This document shows, one piece after another, positions 42,301 to 57,560 of a DNA stretch of 64,000 nt (position 1 is its first letter; the number at the start of each line of letters is the position of its first letter). A program made the position numbers and the translations under genes. The notes under the pieces were generated by a model. The model worked only from the letters and a program-made list of their open reading frames with translations, had not been told where the DNA came from and searched no databases. The DNA comes from Enoplolaimus lenunculus (taxonomy: Eukaryota > Nematoda > Enoplea > Enoplida > Thoracostomopsidae), in assembly GCA_030248215.1 (NCBI GenBank), contig JASANG010002561.1:1-64000 (forward strand). The letters run 5' to 3'.

Positions 42301-44682
42301 TTTAAGACATATTTTGGATTTTGCGGTTGATTTTCGGTACTTGGGATCAAATTTTGAAGTTATCAAACATCTCGTTTCGAACGTTTTGTTAAATAGTATT
42401 TGCCGGCAGTTTCTGGATTACAACCATGAAGCATTTCGCAGTGTTATCTTAAACCAAACGACCCCCTTACCAGTTTAAGTGGCAGATTATTATCTATTTC
42501 TAGAAATACGCATTATGCATAATGGTACGCGCATGAGACTGCGATCTGTAAAATGGCCATATTCAGTATGATCGTAGTTGAATAGGGTGGGACTGATTTT
42601 TTGTAGCCGCATCTGACTGTATTCTGGTGTTCGCCGCTGATTAAAATTTTGAACAACCTCAACGTTTATCTAATGGCACCGCAAGCCAAAAATTTTCGTT
42701 GACAAATTGTTATGCGGTGCCATTTAGCAATTCATGTGCATTGGCATACTGCACCGTGTCGGGCGTCATGAAAATTGCCGGAAAGTATATCGCCATTTAT
42801 GGAATGAAATTTTGTTTTTAGTTTCGTTCTACGACAAAATCGTTGTACTTGAAGCGTTTATTTTGACAACCAGCGTTGTTGCAGCGCTGTTTGCGTATAC
42901 GTTTCAAACGAAACGCGATTTCACTACGATGGGATCCGGGTAAGTGTGTAATTTAATACGGTGGTAGTTCCTGAATTACTCATACAGATGTATGCATTCC
43001 TCTGGTGAAAAATTAAGCTCGAATATAAACCGTTTGTAAATTATTTTTATTATGGATTGCGGCTTATTGCCGCCAGATGATGACACAATCCGTCTGAGAT
43101 TGCTTATTAAGGAATGAAAAGACAACCGGTTCGTTGTAGACATCATTCATTTACAAATGCCGCTTAGCTTACTGGTTTGAATTGGAGTGTGTTTGGTAAA
43201 CGACGGCTTTGAAACACAAAGTATTTCCTACTGCAAAAATTTAGTTTTGCAGTAAAAAATTATGCGTTTATTAGATTGTTTTACTAAGAATATTAGTAAC
43301 CTGTATTCTCAAATGCATGCAGCATCTATAATAAGATTGTTTCACGTGTTGTAACTGTGAGACCAAGAAGTTTTGATGTCCGAAATTTAGCAAATGTTTC
43401 GGACTTGGATTGCCCTCTTTCTGTGCAAAATTTGAAAGTTTCTGCAATCGTACTTTGTATGGCTGGTGATCTGTTATAACTGGTGAAGTTTGCTGGTGTC
43501 AACTGAGGTTTTGGCTTTGGATCACGACTCGTCTACTGTCTGCTACGTCTGTGGTTCGAGAAACTGTCTCTAGTTGCATGTCTGACGGACGTCCGGCATT
43601 CCTAAATCAGCAGGAAAAATGACAACAGTTGCCGAATTACTACATTCTGTTTGAGATATTGTTAGCCTGGTTGAATTAAATACTGCAGAGTTCCATCAGA
43701 ATCCCGGTTCTGGCCGGAATTCCTGCAAAAATTCAATTACTGTTCCGGAGTTGAAATACGCAGGAACCGGAATTTTAACGCTGTTGTGGCAAAAAACCAG
43801 CATTATTTCACGTTATTTCACAACTTGTGTTTTGTCTACACATTCCTCTTATTTGAAGCATTCAACGCATGTATTGTAGAGCTAGGAATCAGGAAGCCAC
43901 AATCGACGAACTGCAATATTTTGTTTTCAATTATGGTCAATAATTATCAGTAATTTAGTGGTGTATAATATTCGCAATTCTTGTTTCGGTTTCTGTTCCT
44001 GTTACGGCAAAAAATGAATTCCTTTTCCTGGAGCATGTGAAGTGAAATGTAATTTTTGAAACCTGGTTGATGGTTCTTTGTCCAATGTGTTTAACTTTAC
44101 ATTGAAGGTTATTCGCAATGCTGTGGATATTGATTATCGGCGGATTATTCCAGGTAAGCCTTTGATATTTATGTTTTCAGTTCACTATTTTGAAACTGAA
44201 TATTTTTTCATGGATCGCAGCTTTGGCCAGGAAGTACTGGTACATTTCACCTACCAAACACACAGCGAATGATTGTAGAGCACCGCTACCTGGTTATACA
44301 GCGATTAGGGATTTGTCCTGAGTCTGTTCGAAGGGTTTGGGGACAGTAGCCAAATGCCAAATAAAGTAAAAAATAAACTTTGGCGGCGATTTAGTAGTTA
44401 AATTGTAAATCGAATGTTATGTAAATGTTTTGGCGTTATTTTGACCTACAAAGTTTATTGGATTGACAATTTCAGATGTTCATTCTGAGTCCAATGTTGG
44501 AATTTGGATTGGGTCTTGCAGGCGCAGTTGTGTTTTCGTTCTTTATCATTTTTGATTTGCAAATGATTATGACGCACATATCGCCTGAAGAGTATATCAT
44601 GGCTACAATTAATTTATACTTGGATATTTTGAATTTGTTTTTGTATATCTTACGGATATTGCAAGCGATTAACAGGGAATAA
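39386..44682 (+). CDS. TMBIM4: TMBIM4 / Golgi anti-apoptotic protein (Lifeguard 4)
   Basis: Seven exons with matched phases: 39386-39566, 40313-40421, 40852-40957, 42076-42109, 42822-42939, 44108-44153, 44476-44682; 801 nt, 266 aa (human 238). The Bax-inhibitor/LFG family forms Golgi/ER leak channels that tune calcium stores and restrain apoptosis. The N-terminus (about 60 aa) is a polar extension with a Ser/Asp-rich acidic stretch. Family-defining segments: HIHIRLRFLRKVFGILTAQ, PWTIMVGVIASIGLLIGMMV, YMLLIAWTVCEAYTVGVV, SFYDKIVVLEAFILTTSVVA, FQTKRDFTTMGSGLFAMLWI, then SPMLEFGLGLAGAVVFSFFI and the C-terminal SPEEYIMATINLYLDILNLF with ILQAINRE. The aspartates in FIIFDLQ and LYLDILN correspond to the di-aspartyl pH/Ca2+ sensor pair known for the family. 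The 34-nt exon 4 and 46-nt exon 6 are needed to keep the TM core intact. Confidence 0.96.
40020..40250 (-). repeat. S-family tRNA-related SINE, second copy
   Basis: On minus, CACACGGTGTAATGGTAGCA (A box) and GAGGTTGGATTCCCGGCG (B box) match 1612-1835, with similarity extending on both sides. TMBIM4 intron 1. Confidence 0.55.
40958..42075. other. TMBIM4 intron 3
   Basis: A K-family fragment at 41360-41455 (TTTTGAGATCTGCAATTGCA; ATACGCATTTGAAAAGAT) and no exon-like frame beyond chance. Confidence 0.4.
42110..42821. other. TMBIM4 intron 4
   Basis: Contains a K-family end at about 42205-42262 (GTCAAATGTGTGTGGCACTT). The frame at 42230-42478 shows no known motif. Confidence 0.35.
42940..44107. 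other. TMBIM4 intron 5
   Basis: A K-family element at about 43303-43500 (GTATTCTCAAATGCATGCAG) and CCGGAATT-rich G-family debris at 43690-43770. Confidence 0.4.
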
Positions 44683-44711
44683 TCTCAAGGCTGTATGTTA
44701 TACTCTGTTTT

Positions 44712-44904
44712 GGCCAATTTTACTTTTAGCGGCGTAACAGTGAATTAGGCGTATTCCTAAACCTAAGCTTAAGCTTAAGCTTTGCAAAAATGTGTTCCTA
44801 AGCCTAAGCTTAAGCCTAAGCAAAAAATGTAATGTAGAATTTAAACATACTCTTTTATGGACCCACCAGAAACCTGGACGGCCCTTATTAAAGTAACATG
44901 GGCC
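44712..44904. repeat. T-family MITE (T-C)
   Basis: GGCCAATTTTACTTTTAGCG to TTAAAGTAACATGGGCC; (CCTAAG)-like arrays at 44757-44780 and 44797-44820. Starts 30 bases after the TMBIM4 stop, so probably within its 3-prime UTR. Flanks TCTGTTTT / CTCTATTT. Confidence 0.88.
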
Positions 44905-45252
44905 CTCTATTTAATAATTGATGGTTTGTTTGTTGATTTCACTCTTTAGCTGTCACCGTAATGTATGATCATGTGAATTGGAGACTATGGCTTCGCTTTG
45001 GAGTTGATAAAAAATATTTGATGCGAGCGAAAGGTCGACAAATTGTCTGGTATTTCTGAAATGTCAGCAGGTTTTTGTTTCAATTAAATGGTGATGTTTT
45101 GTTGCAACTTAATCGTGCATTTAATACATATTTGATTGCTGCGATATACGTTGTATTATGCGCCGAGCACATGTCTTCGCGTTTTTCGAATCGTCATTTT
45201 TTCATAATTTAATAATTATTGTGTAAAATCGTAAAAATGTTTCATTTACGTG

Positions 45253-45640
45253 TACTGTAGTGACCCGAATAAGGGGGTCCCCATTTTGAGTCCCAATCAA
45301 TAGGAGTCTGTATCTCTAATAAGAGTCCGTACCGTAGACGTATAGTCCTTAAACCATAATTAGAGTCCATAAATGTCAATTATCCCTAATTGTAGCGCAT
45401 AAACGACTCCATTACCAAATAAAGTTGAGTTCGACATTTTAAAGCGTACTTAATTTTTGAAAGTACATTCCTAAGTATAACCTTGCATTATTATCGCTCA
45501 AGCTATTGACGCAAGACAAAAACGTTTAATTCAACGTCTAGTTGAAACACCGGATATATGTCAGTAGCGAAGGACGGGTTAGAAATAAATAACAGTCCGT
45601 AACCGAATAACAGGGGGACCCTCTGGAGAGGTCAAACGTC
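45253..45640. repeat. W-family MITE, right end lost
   Basis: TACTGTAGTGACCCGAATAA, GTCCCCATTTTGAGTCCCAA, AAATGTCAATTATCCCTAAT; stops at CTCTGGAGAGGTCAAA. Confidence 0.78.
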
Positions 45641-45749
45641 AAAGCGTATGGCGAAAGGAGCTTGTATTTGCATTCACTGAAACAAAAGTACTATCTGGAA
45701 TTCATCTTTCATGTCCAAACGAAATTTGTTTTCGAACGTCACATTGTGG

Positions 45750-45927
45750 ACAGAGTGCAACCGGAATTACTATATACCGGAACCGGGATTTGAAAAAATT
45801 ACCGGAAACGGAAAATGTAAAATACGTGCCGCCGAAAAATTCGTTTTAATTTTATTTTATTTGTAACATTATTCGTGAAATGAAGGAGAAAAAGTGCCGG
45901 AACCGGAATTCCGGTTGCACTCTGACT
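45750..45927. repeat. G-family hAT-like MITE
   Basis: CAGAGTGCAACCGGAATTAC to GGAATTCCGGTTGCACTCTG, perfect inverted ends over 17 bases. Confidence 0.85.
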
Positions 45928-46060
45928 GTAGGTTATCAAAGCTTGCATGGTTGCGTAGCTAAAACAATAGGTCCCTGTGTGGTTACACTGTGATGTATAT
46001 TATTAAAATTAATATTTATGAAGTAAAATGTTTGGGTGCATTATATTTTGTAAACGGATA

Positions 46061-48290
46061 TTAACCCTGTCATGCCCGAATTTTAATTACACGTCAGAAA
46101 AATTTACTGTTGCAAAAAATAGACAAATACGATGTATGGAGTATTGTATAACACTATTGTTCCAGAATAACATGTTTATAAGTTTTTTTCAGCTTCCACG
46201 TATCTTATAACCAAATTGCACCTGAAGTTCGACTATATAGCAGTTCTCTAGTTTAAGGTGACAAATTATAACATTTAAATCGCAGTTTTTACATTTTCTT
46301 CAAGATAAATTACAACGTCATATAATTCAGTATTACAAGTGATAATGAAGCTTTTCGCCTTATTTTTTAAATGATACTTTGTAATTTGCGATTTTTGGTC
46401 GGACATAAAGCCACGTTGTACAACCCGGATTCTTGCATCAAAGACACACTCCAGGATGCTTTGGCAAATGATCTACGACGTCGTATTTCACACAAGCGAC
46501 TGGCTGGTACTGATAAGGCCGCTTTATCGTGCTGATTTGCTGTTGTGGACCCGCTGCATCATTGCTGGGGCGACCACGTTTTTTGCCTTCCGCACATCGC
46601 TGATTCTACAGCCTTAGCTGAGTTGACAGCTCAATTGCGAAATCCTTCAGAGGTTTCTGCTTTAGCGATTTGTCTTGTTCCTTGGGCGGTAATCCATTAC
46701 ACACAAACTGCAATAATGATTAGAAAATATGGACCAAACATACTTTGCACAAAAAAATAGCTTTGCATGGTTGAACAAAAACTAAATATACGAGTGGTGA
46801 AATGATTGATACAGAATATCCAATACTGTTTACACCAAAGTATATTTACTCTAAAATGATGGCGAGACTGATTCCACGCATTTACCATGTCTACTCCACC
46901 CACGTGCTTGTTGTAAGTTGTTACGACATCGCGGCACACGACCGCTTTGGGTCGTACCGTTGAACTGACCCAGTTGGTTCCACACCAACAATTAAACAAC
47001 GCAAATTGAACTAAACGATTATTCATCCAACTTTATACCGTAAATTCATGAATTAGCGTTAACCCGCCAATCATAACTATATCATCCGGTCTCCTGTAGT
47101 TGCTTGGCTGAGCTGCCTGGACACCCACTAGTGCGATTGTTCCGAATTGTATCAAGGTAACCGATACCACGTTCCTGCAACTTATGAATCTAATCCAATG
47201 TGAAAAAATTGTCCCGTAGACTTTGTGCCCTTTGTCGTTTGGAAGCTCTGAACAAAACTTCATAACAATGTTCGCACATGAACTGAGTCCATTATCTGGC
47301 GATTGCGTACTTTCTTTTCCTGTGTATATGAAAAAATCCTTGAGCGTTCCATCAGTTTCACAACGCGCAAAAACCTTAAAACCTCATTTTTTTAGTTTTA
47401 CAGGGCAATACTGCTTCATGAGGTGTCTGCCTTTAAATGAAATGATTTGCTCGTCCATACTTTGAACTTCCATAGATGTACCATCAACGCAAGCTTTTCG
47501 CAGATCGGCAATAAGTCGACCACTGTGCACATCATTTGGATTGGATATTTTTGCGTTATCATTAAAATTTAGATACCGCTTGATGGTTTCAAAGCGGTTT
47601 CTATACATCACATCGAAGATCGAATTGAACCGAAAACTTTGATCCCAAAACATACGGTAGTTTGGCGCGTTTAACACAGCCATTAGCGTCAGAATTGTGA
47701 AAAAATTTTCATTTCTTCTTTAGAAGGATCAACGTACGGTTTCCCCAACCGCACTCTGTGCCGATGTGTTTCGTCAGCAATATGTTCAAATTACTTATCA
47801 GGCCAAAACTTGCCGAAATATTTCAAAGCAGACTCGTTCATTTCTTAAGAATATTCCGGATTGCCACCAGTAAACTTGAACATTTCTCTCAAAGGAACGA
47901 GATTTTGGCGCCATCGGTACTCACGTTGTTCTTCTGAACGAGCTTTCGCCACCGTGTTTCGAGAAGGAATGTGCTGCTTAGCGGTTCAGCTACTAGATGA
48001 TTCATCGCCGCTACTGTCGGACGATGAAATATCGGCTTCTGAGTATACAGAGCTACTGTCATCAGAAAGTTTAAGTTGACATCACTAAACTAGCACTCAC
48101 TTTCAGAGTCGGTTTCTACTTCACAATCGATGTTACAGTCTGGTATTAACGTTAAAATAAGTTTACTAGCAGATAATTCACTTATTAGCTGCCTGTTGGG
48201 CATTGTAAACTGAAATATATGCAGGGATTTACTATAGTACCTGTTGAGGCTTAGGTTTTTGCCTTGAGTTCGCATTTACTGAAATATGAA
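46061..48290 (-). mobile_element. Decayed piggyBac transposon
   Basis: Minus-strand frames in order show piggyBac transposase features: an acidic N-terminal part (about 48290-47880, SDDSSS and DSSGDESSS runs), then KEEMKIFFTILTLMAVLNAP, FWDQSFRFNSIFDVMYRNRF, ETIKRYLNFNDNAK and MDEQIISFKGRHLMKQYCPV (47384-47740), a middle part with SCRNVVSVTLIQF (47033-47263), and VVTTYNKHVGGVDMVNAWNQ (46697-47026), the conserved NKHxGGVD catalytic-core region. Several in-frame stops and frame changes separate the pieces, so the protein is dead. TTAACCCTGTCATGCCC at 46061 resembles a piggyBac end (TTAA-CCC); the other terminus was not found. The Cys-rich C-terminal domain is unrecognisable. Confidence 0.85.
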
Positions 48291-48418
48291 TCATATTAGC
48301 AGTATTTTGGCTATAGATGCTTAAAAATGCCAGAACAGCACGAATAGCTTAGTTGGGCTTTAGTTATAACCGATTATAAATTATAATGGGTTCCGCTGCC
48401 GTTATTTTATTGATTTTT

Positions 48419-48591
48419 GGCTCATGTTATTTTAAGGGGCGTCCAAATTACCGGTGGGTCTATAAGAGTAAGTTCAGATTTTAGATTATTTTTGCTTAGA
48501 CTTACGCTTAGGCTCAGGAACACATTCTTGCAACGCTTAGGCCTAGGAATACGCTTAATCTACTATTACGCCCCTTAAAGTAACATTGGCC
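48419..48591. repeat. T-family MITE (T-C)
   Basis: GGCTCATGTTATTTTAAGGG to CCCCTTAAAGTAACATTGGCC in form, both ends of the T-C type; flanks both GATTTTT-like. Confidence 0.85.
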
Positions 48592-49056
48592 GATTTTTTT
48601 CAGTATTTAATTCTGAGTTTTACGCACTCCATTTTCCATTGATGCAAATTAGCATTGAGCAATTACAACGAGCCCAAATTTTTCATTTTGAAGAAAACGC
48701 TTAACTGAGGTAGTAGTGGTTATTTTCGAATAGATGAACAATTTACCAGCTTCAAAACCACCTCAGGCCAGTTATGGGGGCCGAGTTTTTGACGAACCCT
48801 ACATTCGAATCAAAACCAGCAAAATTCTGTGCTGTTATTACACACTAGCTAACTGTACGCATAACATAATACGCATAAATATCCCAAAAATGGATCAATG
48901 TAAAATCGTTCGCAATTGCGCATTGGTTCATTTGTTATATGCAATATGCTGTTAAGTTGTTTTTGCTAATGTCCGCGGTCGGAGACTCATTTGCGCTTGC
49001 GGTAATGTTTAAAGAAATAAGTACTGCACATACTTAAGAACGAATGCCAACTATCA

Positions 49057-49395
49057 GGGTGCAATTGGAGGTGAAAAATAGCGGAGCCGGAGGTCAAAGA
49101 AACTTGCCAGAGCCGTAGGTGAGACGAAATTAGGTAGTAAAAATGTTTTTAATTAGTTAATTTTTGTCAATATCTGCAAAGTTGTTTGGTTTTCCGCTAA
49201 TTTTCTGAAAAAATTTCGGAAATTGTTTTCTGAAAATTGAGACAAAAGTAAAACGAATCGCGCTAAATAGATAAATGTAGCAAGATTTTACTACCGAAAT
49301 TGCCGATACATCCGGCAAAAATTCTACCGGAACTGGACCCGGAGGCCGATTTTCTACCGGAGCCGCCGGAGCAAGACCTCCGGTTGTACCTTGAT
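49057..49395. repeat. G-family hAT-like MITE
   Basis: GGGTGCAATTGGAGGTGAAA to GACCTCCGGTTGTACCTTG, with CGGAGCCGGAGG motifs near both ends. Confidence 0.65.
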
Positions 49396-49584
49396 TGCTA
49401 CGTATAACCTTCTTCGAAACAAGACACGTTTATTCAACGGATAGTTGCAATACCAGATATATTGGTTTAAAAGGAAATAACAGTCCGTAACCGAATAACA
49501 GTGGTATTCTCTGGAGGTCAAATAAATATCAGTCCCCGCTCTTAATAGGGTTACTACGGTACCGCACGCGCCGAAATTTAAACC

Positions 49585-49722
49585 CTTAAGATCAGGAGCG
49601 GAACGCGTTTCTGCGGACTGTAATCGAGTAAGCTTAAGCTTTAGAATACTTTTCGCTAAGGGTTAGGCGTACTCATTCTTTCGTTTAGGATATTTTTATA
49701 CTACTGTTCCGGTTCTGTTAAG
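49585..49722. repeat. T-family MITE, decayed
   Basis: AAGATCAGGAGCGGAACGCG to TACTGTTCCGGTTCTGTTAA; the hexamer array is almost gone. Confidence 0.55.
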
Positions 49723-49994
49723 GCGCAACCAAATTCACATTTTCAACTGCACACAAAATCAGCAATTAAATTTAAGACGTACGCTGCCAATTAACAAATT
49801 CTAGTGACTCATTTATGTTAAAAGAACACATTTTACTCAACTTTCAACAATAGCAAAACAACATTAAAGTTTTGTATAATCAATGTTGAAAGCAGTCAGC
49901 AATATATATGAATTGCAGACGCAACAAATTCCACAAAACCATACATAAACGCAAAACAGTAATTTGTCGACTGCTATCACATAAACATAACAAT

Positions 49995-53308
<3,314 letters not shown>

Positions 53309-54027
53309 GATCAAATATTTTGAAACGTTATGCTACAAAGACAGTTAATTATGTAAGAAATTTTAAAATGTTTACAACACAATTCTAAAAACACAATGCA
53401 GACAAATTTTCGCGTTTTCGTAATATATTATTGCTTTTGTTAGCCAAACCTGTTTTTACTAAATAAGATTTTCTGCACCTTTAACAGAGCATGCAAGACA
53501 GTTCTCGTGGCACTAAAGTATGCTAATATAAAATATTTGAACACGAAAACATATCAGGAATTATGAAGTTATAACTTTTAGACTTCGTATTAAAAGACCT
53601 ACATGGAAAATACCACTAGCTACGAGGTCAATTGATTAAAACACTTAAATGATACGCAGTGCATCTAGAAAAGACATCACAATTTTTAGTCCCTGTTCCT
53701 CCTTGGCCTAAAAATTCATAAACATCATTAAAAATAATGCTATAAAATTTTAATGAGGCATAGTGGAACTCAATTGCCATAGGTTTCCTTCTTGAGAGTT
53801 TAAAACCCGAGAATCCATATAAAACCCGGATGGCTTGTATCGATTTCGCACTTTAAGTGAAGAGTCAAGAAAATGATTTTGACTGGTAGCACTAACTACT
53901 GCAACAACCATTGTTAGTTTGGGCAAACCTAATTGAATGTTGAACAGGACTGACTTAGGTGAAATCTAAGTAAACTTTTGACTTACGCTAGAATAGGACC
54001 TTAATCTGGTCTTTGCAGCCTAAGCCC
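53309..54027. other. Intergenic, RPS17 upstream region
   Basis: AT-rich; must include the RPS17 promoter and 5-prime UTR on minus. No further gene or repeat recognised. Confidence 0.4.
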
Positions 54028-54234
54028 GTATTCTCAAATGTGAAGCACCTGTTACCAATTGTTGATAGGCTTGTAACGTTCGAGCCTTGGAATGTTGAGG
54101 TTTAAAATTTAGCACCTTTATTGCATTCAATTTTTCTAATTCTGTGCAGATTTTGAGATCTGCAAAGGCAGCTGTTAGTTAATTTGAAAACCCATCGCTA
54201 ACCGGTGTTTAGGTGCTATATGCATTGAGAATAC
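54028..54234. repeat. K-family MITE, full length
   Basis: GTATTCTCAAATGTGAAGCA to TATGCATTGAGAATAC, the best-preserved K termini in the window; interior TTTTGAGATCTGCAAAGGCA. Confidence 0.88.
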
Positions 54235-54639
54235 AGATCCTACAAATATCGCAACGTAGCTAGTGATAATAACATGACCAATCACTGTGTTCGTCGTAGT
54301 CTATGAGGAATACAGCTTTAAAATGGAGTGTGCGTAGCGCGTCCATTTAAGAGTGTGAAACTTGCCCTTGCATCCCTGACTTCTCAGCGATAGCTGGAAG
54401 AGCTCAATATCCGTACCGATCCAGCCTAGACTGATTGATGTCTAATGGAGACAGACAGACAGACAGAGGAACGTTTTTCATCAAGACATGTATATCGCAT
54501 AGGCTATTACGTACAGTAGAAATGCATATTGAAAGGAATAAACTCTAATTAAGCAAAGAGGGGGTAGGTAACGTCACTTATATTTGTTTATCTTACGTTA
54601 AAGATTGCGGTCGAATGAAAGAAAACTGGTTATGTTAGT

Positions 54640-55720
54640 GTGTCTTAAGAGATTGCTAAAATTTTTAGCATTTGAAGCCTTTATTAACGGCAACTCATCT
54701 ACATGACGTGGAAGCGAGTTCCACACTGGTACGGTTTGTACAAAATAGCTAAATCGACGTGGATTTGAACGCGATTTAGGTATTCTTAATTTAAAAGTAT
54801 GGACTCTATTATAATCATTTTGGGAAAGTAAAACAAAATTTCTAGCCTCTAACCAGGGTGCAACCGGAATTACAATTTACCGGAACCGGAATTTGAAAAT
54901 TTTACCGGAACCGGAACCGGAAAATGAAAAATGCATTTCACCAAAAATTTCATTTTAATCTTATTTTTTGCTCTATTATTTGTGAAATAACCTTAGTCGA
55001 ACATAGGTTTTATTTTATTTGTTGTATTTTAGATTTTCATCATCGACTGAAGTGTGAAGTGAAATCCACCATCAATGGCTTATATTCGGAGTACAAGTGG
55101 CTTTCAAAAGAGATTCTTAAAAATTAGCAAAGTTAAGAAAACGGCCAAATTATAATACCGGAATTTTTAAATCCGGTAAAAAGTTACCGGAACCGGAACC
55201 GGAAGGTGAAAAAATGCCGGAACCGGAATTCCGGTTGCACCCTGCCTCTAACCCAATATCATGATAAAGTAGCTTATAAAATAGTACCAAATCAGTCTTT
55301 AGTCTCCTTCGTTCTAACGGTTCAAGACCGGAAATACGTAATTTGTCTTTATGTCCAGTATTTACTATTTTGAAACGATTTGCTAATTTTTTGTGAAGAA
55401 TCTTTGGACACTTACAATTTTATCAATATCATTGGGAATATAAAGCGACCAAACGGGGGAACAATACTCGAGCAGTGGCAACACGTATGACTAATATTCC
55501 CTTAAAAATTCAGTTTGGTTAAGAGCAGAGAAGTGGCTGAATATTAAAAAAACTACACGAAGAGCACGGCGTACAATATAATTGCAATTAACACTAAATT
55601 TTGGATCATGTGTGATATATACCAAGATCCTTAGTCGATGAAACTGCTTCAAGAAAAATACCATTAATTTGGTACTTAAACTCAAAATTTAGGTTTTTTT
55701 CAGGCGGTTTCACTTATTGA
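54640..55720 (-). mobile_element. LINE reverse-transcriptase 3-prime fragment
   Basis: Minus-strand frames give the C-terminal part of a non-LTR retrotransposon ORF2: STKDLGIYH near the start, then YCSPVWSLYIPNDIDKIVSV, QRFFTKKLANRF, KLRISGLEPLERRRLKTDLV, LFYKLLYHDIG, and after a 391-bp MITE insertion SRSNPRRFSYFVQTVPVWNS with LPRHVDELPLIKAS. This order (SPVWSP..., LEPLERRR..., VVPVWNSLP) is typical of the jockey/CR1 group. At least one stop and frame change lie before the YCSPVWS motif; the catalytic FADD part is absent. The element is 5-prime truncated and inactive. Confidence 0.85.
54854..55244. repeat. G-family hAT-like MITE, perfect 8-bp duplication, inside the LINE
   Basis: CCTCTAAC duplicates at 54846-54853 and 55245-55252. 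Ends CAGGGTGCAACCGGAATTAC and GGAATTCCGGTTGCACCCTG. 391 bp with no transposase. Confidence 0.95.
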
Positions 55721-55975
55721 ACTATGTATTATAATTGAATTTTACGTACAACTGATTTGAGCTTAAGTTGTCGCAAGATTGTACCGTTCTTGAGCCACGG
55801 TTGTGAGATGGACTTTTTAATACATACTGAATCATCATTCTGTTAGCTAAGCTTACTTCATTTGTTAACCGATATGGTTTGTGTGATCGTATGAATATTC
55901 GAACAATGTACGTACTTGTATTAATCAAATTCGAACGCTGATTATGAATAAAATTAAAAAATTAGCAGCATATGA

Positions 55976-56288
55976 ATGGGCGGACATCAAGCAAAATTGA
56001 GCGAATGTTCATCGTCGTCGAATATTGTACGTGATGCTTCAAATGTTTCATTGAATGAAGTTGAATGTTCAAGTAAAAGTCGTAAACCGTCGTATTCACG
56101 CAATGTGCATTGTAACGATGCAAGTGTATTTTTTGATGAATGGAACATTGGGCATCAGGGCAACGACGAATCTGGAGTCAATCCGGATCATGGAAGTAAT
56201 TTTGACATCAGCGGCGTATTGAGTCAACACAGTTCAGAGTGTGTGTTTGATCCGCGTACGCTGGATACTAGTGTTGGATGCAGTGAAG
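55976..56288 (+). CDS. First exon of an unrecognised, possibly N-myristoylated protein
   Basis: ATG at 55976 opens 104 codons plus one base to a GTGAAG|GTAAGA donor. The peptide starts MGGHQAKLSECSSSSN; Gly2 with Ala6-Lys7 is compatible with N-myristoylation (prediction only). It is Ser/Asn-rich and acidic, with FFDEWNIGHQGNDESG near residues 52-67 and FDPRTLDTSVGCSE at the end; no transmembrane segment. The donor leaves phase 1. A downstream exon-like frame at 56804-56953 is phase 0, so it does not join directly; at least one exon is missing from this model. No family recognised. Confidence 0.5.
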
Positions 56289-56803
56289 GTAAGATGTTTT
56301 TGGTTTGAATTTTGACGTGATAGAAAAGGATTGATTTCGCGAGTTCAGGCTGTGTCTGGGGGAATGTTTTGATTTACGAATTGTGATTTGGTGGATGTTC
56401 TGTTGTGTACCAGAAGTATGGGGACATTGTTAACCAGTATTAATTACATTAGAGTTCGTTCGGTGTAGGTAACTCAAGTGCTATATAAATGCTTTAGGTT
56501 AATAAATTTGCAGATCGTCTATGAACAAACTTATATAATACGTACTAGATCAAAGATTTGTTGGCGTAGAGTTCGGAATTTTGATACGTACAAAGCACCT
56601 TGAATACAAAATAACTAAAATCCCCTTACGAAAATTTATCTGTAAGACGCGTACGTACTTAATTATGTACGTATGTATAACTTTTGAAATTGATACAAAG
56701 CGGAAAAATCTAGTGAAAATACCAGATTTGATGCATCAACGATTACATTTGAATGTGTGTTAGGCCGAAAATTATTAGGTTTATTGCTTATTTGCCGTTA
56801 CAG

Positions 56804-56953
56804 ACCCACATTTGTGAACTGAGAAATTTCGGATCCGTTTTTGGTTTTCATAAAACAATCCCGGATCTGATTATTGACAAAATTTTCGGACAAAAATTGC
56901 GCCAGGAACAAAATAGCTTATTGCAATTGCAGTTGGTAGACCCAAAACAATAG
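56804..56953 (+). CDS. Possible terminal exon
   Basis: After GTTACAG at 56803 the frame THICELRNFGSVFGFHKTIP continues to QLQLVDPKQ and TAG (49 codons). The composition is protein-like (amphipathic, QEQNSLLQLQL). It may belong to the gene starting at 55976 via an unseen exon, or be chance. Confidence 0.3.
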   Translation, partial: THICELRNFGSVFGFHKTIPDLIIDKIFGQKLRQEQNSLLQLQLVDPKQ

Positions 56954-57284
56954 ACGTACGAAGTAACTTGTTTAGCATCGCACGTAATAAAAATGTGCAT
57001 TCTTTTTATTAGTGGCTTAACGAAATCAAAATGCGCGTCAACGTGTTGGCCGTATTTGACATAATATATAAATGTTACGTTTTAGTTCAAAGCGCTGTCT
57101 GGCATTGCTTTAGACAGACAGATATCGTAAATTACATACGTACGAATATTGTTCCAACTGAAGACATAGAACGAAATCGCTATATTTTGATGCGGTTTCC
57201 ATTGTCACAGCGAAACGTTTACGCATGTATATGTCTCAGAACCAGAAATGAGAGTGTTAGTCGCATTATGTTTCGTTATTTGCC

Positions 57285-57560
57285 AGGTCTCGGTTTTGGT
57301 TTTTTAGTCTCGGTTGTTTGGAATCGAGACCAGAAGTCGAGAATTAGCAAAATATTGTTGAAGTAAGTGATGCTTGATGAAAAAATTTCGCTGTGAATCT
57401 ATTAATTTTCATAATTACATACGTAATGATTATGAGCAGAAATATAGAAAAAAACTAAAAAACATAAATTGCCCGTGGCCGAGACTTTTCACGGCCGGGT
57501 CTCGGTGTCTGATCGCGGTCTCAGTATCGATTGTTAACTGAGACTGCCCATCCTTGCTCA
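57285..57560. repeat. Inverted-end repeat (GTCTCGG family)
   Basis: CCAGGTCTCGGTTTTGG at the left; GGTCTCGGTGTC, GGTCTCAGTATCG and AGACTGCCCATCC at the right; GTCTCGG/CCGAGAC motifs face both ways. Non-coding. Confidence 0.45.

Larger units (their letters stand above)
44905..46060. other. Intergenic, repeats
   Basis: A W element at 45253-45640 and a G element at 45750-45927; the remainder has no supported gene. Confidence 0.45.
48292..49584. other. Intergenic, repeats
   Basis: T-C element at 48419-48591, G element at 49057-49395, W right end at about 49410-49560. The frame at 48734-48955 shows no motif. Confidence 0.4.

Noticed and set aside
43074-43100. C/D-box snoRNA candidate (ATGATGA ... 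CTGA) in TMBIM4 intron 5
   Set aside because: The CTGA is only about 18 bases from the C box and no second box or closing stem occurs at the expected distance.
57031-57366. 111-codon plus-strand open frame
   Set aside because: Its 3-prime part overlaps the GTCTCGG inverted repeat and no splice sites or motif support it.
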